A stretch of 64,000 nt of DNA from the NCBI RefSeq assembly GCF_019059575.1, contig NW_024882029.1, positions 124,001 to 188,000 on the forward strand, given 5' to 3'. Source of the stretch: Amphibalanus amphitrite. Lineage: Eukaryota > Arthropoda > Thecostraca > Balanomorpha > Balanidae. The translations under genes were made by a program, and so were the position numbers. The notes under the pieces are model-generated. The model saw only the letters and a list, made by a program, of their open reading frames with translations. It was not told the DNA's origin and did not search any database. This document shows, one piece after another, positions 48,809-59,480 of the stretch (position 1 is its first letter; each line of letters opens with the position of its first letter).

Positions 48809-50003
48809 CCCGCGCCCTGCTGGGGGGGGGGTGTTTGAACACCCCCCCCTTGTGGTTTTTCGCGAATATCTCAAAAAAGGCGGCGCGGAGCGCCGCCGTT
48901 TTTGGTACACCTTATCATACATCAATTCTACACATGTTGTTAAAATTTCAGACCAAGGTCAATCAAGGTCAGGTCACCAGGTCACTTGAAGTGACCTCAC
49001 CTCATAAAAAGTTTCAATGTCTGTCATAGCTACACCGAGTGACCGATCGCTTTGAAACTTTCAGCGATTGCTAAGAGCAATAGCATGTACAAAATGTATA
49101 TCTCAGAATTTCGATATCGATGACCTAAGGTCAGGTCAATTTTGCGACCTCCCCATTATAAGTCAATGGGAGAAAATTGAAATGCGCCTCTTTTGGACGA
49201 AAGACATTATAAACACTCCCAAACACCGAATTACAAGTGGTTTAGACACACAGAACATGAAAATGGTGTCCGTGACCCTTGTTTATGCCCTGAGGTCATC
49301 TTAGGTCACGAATGGTATCTAACAGTTTTTCGCAAATAACTTTTGATAGAGGCATGCTAGAGCGATGAAAACGCCTTAGATGTGTTCAGCTCGACGATAC
49401 GGATCGACTGATATGCAACATGACCCTTTCCGGTCAGGTCATGACCTTGACCTGAGGTCAAATTTTCAAGTTGACCTTTCAAGGTCAACTTATAGTTCAT
49501 TCGATGCGTCTTGACGAGAGGAACACGATGCCGGTAAAAGTAAGCTCGTACAAGGCTTGGGTCAAAAGTTATTGCAGAAAAACTATTGCCGAAAAAATCG
49601 GCTATTTTTGCAGTTTTTGCCCCCTGCAGGCAAAACCGTTGACGTTAGGTCAAATCTGAGAGAATTACTCAGAAAGGGCGTTAATAGGGCTATCGAATGC
49701 GCTTTTCCGCGGCGCTGTAGCTCTATTGGTTCCCGAGTTATGCGTTAGCTTCTTAGAAATTTTCGACATTCGACCTGGAAATCGGCGAAATTTTGCCTTC
49801 TATGACCTCTGGTGACCTGACCTTTGACCTGACCAAAAAATTGACTGAAGTGATTTCCTCATTATTTTTGACGCTCTTTCGAACGCCGCCTTCCGCGTAT
49901 CGCTACGTGGTCCAGGAGCCGAGTTACAAGGGGGGGGGTGTTCAAACACCCCCCCCCCCAGCAGGGCGTGGAAATCCAGGACCCCCAGCCGGGCGCGGGT
50001 TAA
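48805..50003. mobile_element. GT-4: TTAA-flanked element with G-run palindromes
   Basis: 1,199 bp. It starts TTAACCCGCGCCCTGCTGG plus a G-run, with core TGTTTGAACA and a C-run. It ends with a G-run, TGTTCAAACA, a C-run, CAGCAGGGCG, then a second copy of the end (CAGCCGGGCGCGGGTTAA). The interior is rich in AGGTCA (48956-48990, 49120-49140, 49430-49500) and has a GCCGCGCC inverted patch at 48884-48898. GT-6 is a diverged relative. No transposase. Confidence 0.87.
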
Positions 50004-50589
50004 AGGGATATGTTCATGTCTAACATGGGGAATGGAGTTGAGATAGCAGTTTTGCTCGTTATACGCTAAAACCACATAATCCGGAGCCATTCGACTCGAA
50101 AATATAAATTGACAGCGCTAGAGAGCAATTTCGACATGGTCTTTACCAGATCGCCAAGGTCTTTACCAGACATGACCAGAGGTGTATGACGTCAGCAAAA
50201 AAAACTAGATTTCAAGCTAACGGGGACAGATTCGCCTAATGGATTGGCGTTTTTTAAAATTGTGTTCAAAATTGTCCGCAAGCAGGATGTTGAGACGACA
50301 CGCGGGCAGATGCATGGCGTGAATCGTCGTAAAGCTCTTCAGAATGCTTGCTTCTGATTGGGTAATCTTCTTTGACATTTCAAGCTGAGAACTCAACAAC
50401 GCTTTCCTCATACATTTTGCGCGTTTTTTTTTTTTTTTTGCTGGTTGTCAAGGCAAATAAACAAAAAACCAAGATACCAATAAGAAACCGAAAAATCATT
50501 TACGTGGTTACGGAAACAGTCCAGTTGTTATCTTTAAAAAAAAAGTTCCTGATGAGCTCGCGTGCAGTGTGATATTTGTAATCATATCC
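50004..50589. other. Upstream region of the ten-cysteine-module gene
   Basis: AT-rich with a T-run at 50427-50440. It should contain proximal promoter elements, but none is recognised besides the TATA box. Confidence 0.35.
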
Positions 50590-50597
50590 TATAAAAG
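50590..50597 (+). promoter_or_regulatory. TATA box TATAAAAG
   Basis: Perfect consensus TATAAAAG, followed about 30 bases later by the likely start of transcription near 50620. The first in-frame signal-peptide ATG is at 50849, giving a 5' UTR of about 230 bases if unspliced. An upstream ATG at 50626 opens a frame that overlaps the main start. Confidence 0.55.
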
Positions 50598-50848
50598 GTG
50601 AAAGTTGAGCACTGCGGAATGCAGCATGCCACAGTTGCAGAATGCCTACATATGTCAGTGGAGACTAAGCAGACCGCCGCGGCATACCCAACACGAGCCC
50701 CCCTCAGCAGGCGCGTGTTTTGTAAGGGGAGCAGCGGCAGCTGGTTCGCTGCAGTGTGGGTCCCGGCCCAGCCTCAGCAGCAGCTCTGCTCAGCACCTCA
50801 GCTCCGACCCCAGCCTCGGCACCAGCTCAGCCCGACCTCACGGCTCCG

Positions 50849-50891
50849 ATGGCCCTATCGGCGCTGATCCTTTGTTGCGCCTGCCTGGCTG
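50849..50891 (+). CDS. Exon 1 (signal peptide) of ten-cysteine-module protein
   Basis: Encodes MALSALILCCACLA plus the first base of a Gly codon, then a strong donor G|GTGAGT at 50891/50892. The hydrophobic peptide is a typical signal sequence. The phase (one base carried over) and the residues around the junction (LA-G-ASVPP) fit the acceptor at 61575 exactly. The frame otherwise has no plausible continuation. It belongs with 61576-63902. Confidence 0.72.
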
Positions 50892-50938
50892 GTGAGTGAC
50901 TTATATAGTTTGCTGCCAATGCGGAGCAATGCCGAACG

Positions 50939-51888
50939 TTAACCCTCGCACGACCAGGCCATTTCTCATAACACGAACGACCAGGGGGGGGGGGTTGTTA
51001 CGACCCCCCCTGGCGTTTCGAAACGGAAGGTCGTAGAGCTTAGCGGAAAAAACCAACGGATTGCTCTCAACGAGATCTCGCGATTGGTGGTATATTTTTT
51101 GGTCCTAGGTCAACATTTGACCTACTTATGACCGGTCAAAGGTCAAATTTTCCGAAAAAATCAAACTTTTTCAACTTTCCGCGGCGATTGCGGCAAAACG
51201 GTGGGAGATATCGACTTGAAACCTTCACTATCGTGTTCCTTGATCAATTCTCTATCGTTTGGTATGTATTTCGTTTCCCTAGCTCTAAAAATGGCGCGTT
51301 GGGAGCGCCGGAAGTCGGCAAGGTCACAGTCGGCGGCAGAAATTCGAAAAATCAAAATTTAAATTTTTGAAATCTGATTGTATTTTTGGATTTGGGAGGT
51401 CCATTTGCTCCCTATAGAAGCTAATATTGCTGCATATTCCCATTGAGGTGACAAGAATTAGCAAAATAGTGGTTCGGGCGCTTTTCAAAAATAGTACCGG
51501 ACGCTGTTCCTCTTGTGACGTCATAGCTCCGTGACCTGACCTGACCCGGTCAATTTTCTTGCACCACACGATAGCCAATGCTTGCCCCAACATGCATGGG
51601 AAGTTTCATCATGATCCATCAAACAATGTGGGTATCACCGGCAGAAAACCTAGGGATTCGGCGCACACGTTTGGTAACTGTCGGCCGGAGGCTGTACCTC
51701 TTATGACGTCATAACTCCGTGACCTGACATGACCCGATCAATTTTTTTTCGGCAAAAGATGCGCAAAGGTTGCCCCAGAGGGTATTGAAAATTTCAGCCC
51801 GCTACGACAAGCCGTTTAGCGTGCACTTCGAAAAAACCTCAGGGGGGGTTGATACAACCCCCCCCCCCCCTAGGCGTTCTAGGGTTAA
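50939..51888. mobile_element. GT-5: TTAA-flanked element, 47 bp inside the intron
   Basis: 950 bp. The left end is TTAACCCTCGCACGACCAGG and the right end is TAGGCGTTCTAGGGTTAA. G-run/core/C-run units have cores TTGTTACGA and TTGATACAA. The interior has TGACCTGACC words at 51533-51547 and 51720-51735 and duplicated wording around them: each copy has a CTCTTGTGACGTCATAGCTCCG or CTTATGACGTCATAACTCCG type stretch. Ends are less similar than in other members, suggesting age. Confidence 0.78.
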
Positions 51889-52154
51889 AGGGACCTTCCC
51901 ACCTTCAAAAAAGTTAATGGGAATAGCTCACTTTCCTGAAATTCTTTTTTTTACAATGGATTTATGATTTTTTCTGCTAAAATTATCGGAAAATAAAACA
52001 AAACTTTTTATTAGACGGATTATTTTCTATATTCTAATATAGGAAGAACTATATTCTTGTCTGAATTGCTGTTAGCACTGTTTTGAGAGACATGCTTAAA
52101 CATATATCAAGTAAAGTAACCGTACTCTTATAGTTTATATCGAAAATCGTAAGA
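51885..52154. mobile_element. AG-4: left end only of an AG element
   Basis: It starts TTAAAGGGACCTTCCCACCT and uses the same TTAA that ends GT-5. The complementary right end is not found within 2 kb, so it is truncated or interrupted. The right border given is approximate. Confidence 0.5.
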
Positions 52155-52316
52155 AAAAGGCCTGATAATTCCGAGGAGCTTTCGGCTTACGCCTTCTTCA
52201 ACTCGCTCTACTTTATTTTCCTTTTTAAATGTGTTTGCGCCAAAAAGGAAAATAAAGTAGAGCGAGTTGAAGAAGGTGTAATCCGAAAGCTCCTCGGAAT
52301 TATAAGACTTTTTATC
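52155..52316. repeat. Near-perfect hairpin (fold-back)
   Basis: Arms of about 60-70 bases. The left arm includes AATTCCGAGGAGCTTTCGG and CTCGCTCTACTTTATTTTCC, and the right arm is their complement with only a few mismatches. The loop is about 15 bases (AATGTGTTTGCGCC region). It would form a long, stable RNA hairpin if transcribed within the intron. Confidence 0.93.
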
Positions 52317-53385
52317 AGATCATTATCTAAGAACTATATTCCATATAAAATAACGTTTGACGCGGAAGCTTATTAGGAGTGTTGGCCAATGATATTACGT
52401 ATTTCAAACATACGCATGCTGTAAGTACCTATTGGCTGTGAGCAGCATGATGATTGCCAATTGGCTGACAATGACGTGGCTGCATTCCTCAGCAAGGCAC
52501 TCTTTACGGAACGAAAAAATTAATATCTTCGTCTACGGTGATCGTTGGGCCGTAAAAGCTTCTGATTTGTGCTAGTTTCAGCTCTACATCTTTTCACTCT
52601 CTATTTAAAAAAGCTGAAGTTCGAATTAAAAAGCTGTATTGCAAATTAAAAAGCTGTGATGCAAATTAAAAAGCTGTGATATAATTTAAAAATGATGCGA
52701 TGCAATTGAAAAAAGATGAAATTCGAATTTAAAAAAAGCCGAAGATCGTATAAAAAAACCAAGTAAAAATACGGATTCGGGTTGCGAATAAGGCTGTATT
52801 GTGTGAATGTAGGTACCTAATTCACGTAGTTATGTACCTATACTTTCGTTTTGTGCCCCCTTCACAAAAATGTCGTTCACGTCTCAAAATCTGTATTCAA
52901 TACATACAAGTATGCCTATGTATGAAGGTAAACAAAACACGAAATGGTGCAGCAGACCTGCAACATTGAAAACCTGCGGAACCTGATAACGCAATATTGC
53001 CATCATGCACACGCACGGCCAAGAACTTCTGCACTCAGTCTCAGTCACGCATGTGTTATGTCATGCATCATGCATGTGCTACTACGTATGTTGAGTTCCA
53101 CACTTCATCCCCGTAGCAAGATCTTCCAGGGCCATGCATCGCGGGAAGTGCCGCTGCACACGGTTGCAGCACCCGCATGTTCTATGGGTTCCGTATCAGT
53201 ATCGGCAAAATCAGACATGTTATCTCGTAGGTATATCTACGAAATAATACATGACAGCAGGCGTTGAAACTTTTTGTTCTTACTCCAATACCAGCTTCAG
53301 TGAAACTGCTCCAAATTGCTCGGGTGATTATCTTCCTCAATTGCGTAGGTATTGTTGATTACATATGTTACGGGTCATATGCTAA

Positions 53386-53533
53386 CTTGGGCAGTATGCA
53401 AACTGCCCGGGCAGTATGCAAACTACCCAACAACCCGGGCAGTATGCATACCGCCCGGGTAGTATGCATACTACCCGACCCCTTGGGCAGTATGCATACC
53501 GCCCAAAAGCTTGGGCAGTTTGCATACTGCCCG
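53386..53533 (+). repeat. Array of GGGCAGTATGCATACTGCCC palindromes, left
   Basis: Seven to eight half or full units of GGGCAGTATGCA and TGCATACTGCCC with variants (GTAGTATGC, CAGTTTGC). They are separated by CCCGGG, ACAACCCG and CTTGGG. Confidence 0.9.
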
Positions 53534-53867
53534 CCTCTCGTCTTGAAGTTGTGTATTCCATGTCCATTTTAAAAATAAAAATGGATCTCTAAGGAAAATA
53601 GCTTAACTACGAAGTCTGTTTTGCCGTCAAGTGCGTTTTATCGATTGAAGGATGGAATAAGAATTAGAATATACAGACTTAAATTTTTCACCCGAATTTC
53701 ATTGTTTATTAGCCAGCGGCCAACAAGTCATTTTCATCTGAAATGACGACAGATCTATAGCATCATCACTCGATGGCTTTGGTTTGGCATCTGGACCTGT
53801 AGAGGGCGTAAGTACAGTTTCAATAGCTAATGCTGCATGAAACCATTTGCATGTAAGGCGTAACAAC

Positions 53868-54927
53868 TAACAAGTTATGGTCAGGTAACTGCAGGGCAGA
53901 TCAAGTGAGTTGACCTTACCTCAGAAAAGGTTTGAACTTGTTCGCCATAGTTACCCCGACTGAACGATCGCTTTGAAACTTTCAGCGATCAAAAGCAGTA
54001 AAAGCATGTATAAAATACATGCATTGGAACTTTGATGTCGCAACCGATGACCTAAGGTCAGGCCAATTTTGCAGTCTCTTAGAAGTTGACAGGAGAAAGT
54101 TGAAAGACGCCTTTTTGGATAAACGCCCTTCTAAACGGTCTCAAATATCGGGTTCCATGTGAACACAACACACTGAATCGGCAAATTGCACTTGCGGTGA
54201 CCCCTCTTTATGACCATGAGGTCATGTCAGGTCATAACAGATCTGCAGTAGTTTTTCTACGATTACCTACTTTTTATGGAGACGTATTCGAGCAATGGAA
54301 ATAACCTTAGATGTCTTTAAGTCGACGATAAGGATCGTCTGATAACCAACATGACCTTTTCATGTCAGGCCATGACCTTGACCTTAGGTCAAATTTCAAA
54401 GTGGTCTTAAAAACCAAATTATAGTTAACTCGACGCGTCTCGACGAGAGGAATATGATGTCGGCAAACGCAATGTCGTGCCTATCTAAGGTAAACTAATT
54501 TTGCCGTAAAATATATAAATCGTCAAAACAGCTATTTTAGGCGTTGTTGCCCTCTGGACGCTACACCGTTGAGCTTAGGTCAACTTTGAGGGCTTATTCC
54601 AGAAAGCGTTAGAAGAGCTACTGAATGCGTATCTCTGCGGTGCTTTAGCTCTATTAGTTTCCGAGCTTGTGGGCCGATTTGTAAAAAAGTTAAAAAGGTG
54701 AAAATTGACCTTTGATGACCTCTGGTGACCTGATCTTTGGTGTGACCTAAAACATAACTGGAGTTTTTTTCCATGATTTGTTATGTTATTTAGAATGCCG
54801 CTTACCGCATCTTACATGCAGCTTACTCCTGTGCCGCTAAGTGACACAGGAGTCGAGTTAGGGTGTTCAATCCCCCTCCTAAAAAAACCGGCACGGCTGG
54901 TGCCGAGCGCGGCCCCGCGCGGGTTAA
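53868..54927. mobile_element. GT-6: truncated, diverged relative of GT-4
   Basis: Similar to GT-4 from about 48960 onward, for example both contain CGATCGCTTTGAAACTTTCA. It ends CCCCGCGCGGGTTAA with TTAA at 54924-54927. The left end is missing. The G-run palindrome on the right is eroded (GTTCAATCCCCCTCC). Confidence 0.7.
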
Positions 54928-55221
54928 AAAGTCTGCCATTGACATAGTATGCAAGCTATTGCATTAAAGGGAGATAATGACCTTTTTCCACAAAATCTGA
55001 GTTAGGACCATTTTCTGACAAAACACAACAAGTTATAATGTAAATTAAAACCATTTTGCTCAATTCGGTACCTTGCCGCAAATATCTCAACTTGAAGTCA
55101 CGTTAGCGGGGAGCGCTGAAAATGACCGTTGAATAAGTACTTACATCACTTTTTGGTACTTGCATGTAATTTTGTAAAATGAGCGTATTCCTTACATTTG
55201 ATCTTCATCACATCTAGTTAG
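54928..55221. other. Unassigned
   Basis: AT-rich filler between GT-6 and AG-3. Confidence 0.3.
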
Positions 55222-56000
55222 TTAAAGGAAGGGTGCCACCTTTTGGACACAACGCAGTTTTTACAAGATTAGCCTCACATGAACCTAAAAACCGGCTTCA
55301 CTTACCTATGCTCGAGACGGTCAGCATTGAATCCGCACGTGAAGTTATCATTTGCGAGTTTTGCTGCCAGCATTCGGGCAGGCAAAAATCTTCAGCACTA
55401 TTTCCTCGTCGTGTTAAGGGTATTTTATAAAACATGAAATCAGCAAAGGTATGTATAAAAGTTATACTTTTGAAGCATGTTTTATCATTTTGAAAGGGTA
55501 TATTTTTTCTTTATGGTATACACTTAAGTTTTAAAATTTTAATTGGGAAGTTTTTCTAGTAAGTTGCATGCGGGTGAAGGGTTCCATAGATCTCTTAAGC
55601 ATTGTAAAGGAAAAACCTTTACTCGACTTATTTGATGTTCTTTAACTGTTGGCAAATATGGCCAACAGTTACCTACTTGGTTACCTACAACTTAGTTCAA
55701 ATCATGTTATCTTCTTCCTTTTTATTTGTTCATCTTTTTGTCTCAGTTGCGCCATCAATGCAAATGGCAGAATGATATGTTGCCATGACAACAGGATATG
55801 CCAGCCGTCCTAGCTGCCACATCAAACGACCTTGAGTTGTAGTGGTGATATAAACAACGATCTTTTTTTTTTGGCCAATGTATTAAATGCAATGTTTCGG
55901 TTTTTTGTATATTGTGGACGCGCTAACCACGTCTAAAAATTCAAATAAGTAAAATAGATTCATAAAACAAAAATTTCGGAAGGTGGCACCCTTCCTTTAA
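55222..56000. mobile_element. AG-3: TTAA-flanked MITE
   Basis: 779 bp. The left end is TTAAAGGAAGGGTGCCACCT and the right end is its complement. Flanked by TTAA. A TGTTGGC...GCCAACA hairpin lies at 55638-55669. A 65-codon open frame near the left end has no domain. Confidence 0.85.
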
Positions 56001-56776
56001 TGGTCGTCTATAGTGCCTTCAAAAGATATTCATGGTTTGGGGGTGGTTTATGTCTAAATTTACGCAACTATTTTTTCCTGTTCATCATCTGACGCCATAT
56101 GCTGCTATTTTAGTAGCAACGACTCAATTTTGAATCGGTCCCGCCGACTGCACAATAAAAGAAGATAGATACAACACTTTTGCGGCATCACTGAAAAACT
56201 TATGCAGTACTGTTATCAAAATTCTCATAACACCGTTCGACAAACCTGAAGTCTTTTTGAAATAAATATGCTTGTATTTTTCGCTTCAGGCTCTGACGCC
56301 AAAATAATGAATTTCGTAGTCGCAATCGCAAGATTTGGCTGCGTTTCTGGCGCATGCCGTTCATTTGTGGCGCAAAATAATACTTGGAAACAAAGAAGAG
56401 TAGGTACTATGTACCCCCGAATTAGAATCTAATTAATTCTAAACCGAATTAACTCTTATTCAAATTAGAATCCTTACAACCAAGCAACGACAAGGCGATA
56501 ACATAAACAAAAACCCAAGCGTCGCTGTTTGAAACAAAAGCGCCATATACTGCGACTTTTTTATAGAGAAGGACAACGCATTTCGGTGGGTGTTACAAGT
56601 ACTGCAAGTACTGCTTCTTTTTTGCAAAAATAAAAACCTTTTTTCACATACGAAAATGTGCTGGGAAATTTTCATATTTTATAGAAACTACAGTAGAAAT
56701 AGTATAGATGTCGAGTATTTTTTATTTAAGAAAAAAGAAAGCTCATTATCTCCCTTTAACTAGCCTCACGAGCCAC
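56001..56776. other. Unassigned, AT-rich
   Basis: Several AATTAGAATC-type inverted words at 56420-56470. No gene. Confidence 0.3.
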
Positions 56777-57005
56777 GGTCAGCATACTGCCCGAGTAAAC
56801 ATCCTGCCCGTGAGATGAAAGGTGGGTAGTATGCATACTACCCGGGCAGTATGCAAACTACCCGGGCGGTATGCATACTGCCCAAGCGGTCGGGTGTATG
56901 CATACTACCCGGGCGGTATGCATACTGCCCGGGCTGTTGGGTAGTTTGCATACTGCCCGGGTAGTTTGCATACTACCCGAGTTAGCATATGGCCCGTAAC
57001 ACATA
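56777..57005 (-). repeat. Array of GGGCAGTATGCATACTGCCC palindromes, right
   Basis: Inverted copy of the array at 53386-53533, with two or three additional units and the same flank GGTCATATGCTAAC / GTTAGCATATGGCC. Confidence 0.9.
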
Positions 57006-57398
57006 CATTTTGTATTTTCCACGTTAACGCCATACGCTCTACATTTCGAGGGGTCCTACAATTTTGCCATGGAAAGGAGGGGCTAAACTTTGGGCGCAAA
57101 TTGATCTTTTACGTTGGCGCGCTCTAAAACCCCAATAAACAAACAAAGAGGGGTTCAAAATAAACTTTTTTAGACTGAACTTCAACTTCTTTAATTCGAA
57201 CTTCATGGTTTTTTTTAAACTGTATCGCAGCTTTTTAAAATTGTTTCACAGCTTTTTTAAATTGCATCACATCTTTTTTAATTTGCATTACAGCTTTTTA
57301 TATTTAAACTTCAGCTTTTTTAGATTGAGGTTGAAAAGGTGTAGTTACTAAACTGCTATTCCAGTTAAAAAGCCCGTGTTAAAAGTGAACCATTTCCT

Positions 57399-58583
57399 TT
57401 AAACCGCGCGGGGCTGGGGGGGTAAATTTTACCCCCCTCGCGAATTTTTGCAATATCTCAAAAACGGCGGCGCGCAGCGCCGCCAAATTTTCAGTACCTT
57501 TTCTTACATCAATTTGACACGTTCCCTGAAAATTTGAGCGAAATCTGTCAGAAAATTTTGGAGAAATTGACGTTTTAGTGACGTCATGTTCGCCATTTTC
57601 GCCTCAAAAACGGCAAAATTTCAAACGCCACTAACATCTTCATTTTTAAAGGAATCAAGACGTAACAAAAAAGGTTATACGTAATTTTACTTTGTCTATC
57701 AAATGGCTATCTCGGTTTTTTGAAATTTTTGGATTTTGGCCCAAATTTTTCCAAAAAACTGACTTTTGGGGGATAATAATTATAAAATCAAAAATTTTGA
57801 GTTTATCGAAAAACCGGAATACATGTCAGAGAGGTGGTCTATGTGCACCTACATATCAATTTTTAGATGAATCGGTTCAAAAATGTGGGGTTATTAAACA
57901 TTTTATGACGTCACGACACACAAAAAAATTGAAAAATGATTTTTTTGGAAGTTTTAGACCTTGTACGGAAACAAAATTAGCACCATTCGATTCGCCGTGA
58001 AAAACTTCATCAGATAGCCACCTTTTTAGGCCTTAACAACCAATTTCAAAATTTGACCTCACTTGACCTGGCCTTGACCTGACCTCGACCTGAAATTCAT
58101 CCAGAGGTGGTCCATATCACTTATTGAGTGTGCCTATTGAATTCTATGAGTGAAATGACCCATAAAACATGTGTCGCGCATGATGCCCTTTTCTATATTT
58201 TGTTTTTGGTGACCTGACCTGACCTGACCTGACCTTGACCTTGACCTCTGAATGATATTGTATGCAACGAATATTGTCTTGGTAGCCTAAGAACACGTTT
58301 TGGGCAATCAGTCTCAGTTCATGACTCCATTCATCGGCAACTACGGTGCAAGGCCGATACTGTAGGAACTTGCAATTTGTACCCTTGACCTGACCTTGAC
58401 CTTGACCTCAAACTTTAAATAAAGTACATGTTTTTAGTTGTTCGTGATGAGATCTTTGATTGGCGTTTGAATTTTCCAAATCGGACCATTAGTTCGGGAG
58501 ATAACAGGGGTGGGGGGGTAAAATTTACCCCCCCCCCCCAGCCCCGCGCGTTCGGCTGGAGACCCCAGCCCCGCGCGGGTTAA
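57399..58583. mobile_element. GT-7: TTAA-flanked element with G-run palindromes
   Basis: 1,185 bp. The left end is TTAAACCGCGCGGGGCTGGG and the right end is the complement of TTAACCCGCGCGGGGCTGGG. The G-run/C-run core is TAAATTTTA on the left and TAAAATTTA on the right. The right end carries a second partial copy of the terminus (CAGCCCCGCGCGTTCGGCTGG), as in GT-3 and GT-4. Interior TGACCTGACC arrays lie at 58060-58090, 58210-58245 and 58385-58410. Confidence 0.88.
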
Positions 58584-58850
58584 TGAATTGGCATACAAGT
58601 GGTGTCGCATGGTCCACTCCACAGTGAGCAAAAATAAATATCTACCAAATTTCACTCAAAAATATTAACCGTTTTTCAGACATTAGACAATTACTTTGGT
58701 GTATTTTTCGGAGCCTTCGCTGTTCCTACGAAGCCATTTGTAAGCAATAATTTGGTATCTTAAAAGTGCGGCAGATGTTGCGCGCAAACAGCATATACCA
58801 CCACTGCTTCAAAAGATGTTAGTACCTATAACATTGTATAATCGATAGAT
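58584..58850 (-). mobile_element. AG-5: fragment of an AG-2-like element
   Basis: From TTAATGAATTGGCAT to the GCGCGCAAACAGCATATACC region it matches the right half of AG-2 in reverse orientation. The terminal inverted repeat that should precede it is missing where GT-7 abuts. Confidence 0.6.
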
Positions 58851-59480
58851 CTGCGCTGACGTCACGATTTCAGATGGGCATTTAAATGCATTAGCCCCTC
58901 TGAATAAAAAAAAAAAAATGACCAACACAAAAAAGGCGCGGTGTCTGTGTGCGTCTCAGTTACTTTGCACATTTGAAACTGCGACATAATAGTGGCAAAT
59001 ATGAAAGCGTCACGCCAGCAGGCACATTGACACCCCTCACTTTGTCCTTCGCACCCCATAGCAGGGGATCTTATTTCTGTGGCGAAACTCGCAGAGTTAC
59101 AGCCACTTCAGACCTTTGTCTAGCATGCTGAACGTTTCCTCTTGTCCGAAATATCATAAATATGCGATTGTCACTGAGCTAAAAACCTTTAATTTGTACT
59201 TAGAGAGCCATAAGTGTCTTCTCCGGTATATATCAGTAATTGTCCTTCAGATTGGCGAAGATTACTCGGAACCGTTGCATGCTTAACGTCCTCCTGGCGA
59301 CTGACCGTGGGATGCGGTGGGATGTCATGTTTTCATTTTGTGTGTTTAACATTCGCAAAAGATTAGTCTTTTATCATGTGAATTATGCATATCATGTGTT
59401 ACCATTAAAGGTGCGTATCAACTCCTTAGAAATTGTTCTCATTATTTAGTAGACACTCGTTATTTTGCTATTTGATGTCA
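58851..59480. other. Unassigned
   Basis: Includes an A-run at 58909-58918. No gene or element end. Confidence 0.3.

Larger units (their letters stand above)
52560..57356. mobile_element. Long-inverted-repeat element with TATGCATA palindrome arrays
   Basis: Left and right portions are inverted copies. Outer segments (about 52575-52760 and 57160-57350) are arrays of AAATTAAAAAGCTGTGATGC-like units. Inner segments (53360-53533 and 56777-57005) are about 90% alike and consist of palindromic GGGCAGTATGCATACTGCCC-type units. Between the arms lie GT-6 and AG-3 as nested insertions plus unassigned AT-rich DNA. No transposase is recognised. Exact ends and target duplication are not resolved. Confidence 0.65.

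Noticed and set aside
53386-53533. Possible CRISPR-like array (regular palindromic units)
   Set aside because: No unique spacers of constant length, and an inverted copy of the same array lies at 56777-57005. It belongs to a transposon arm.
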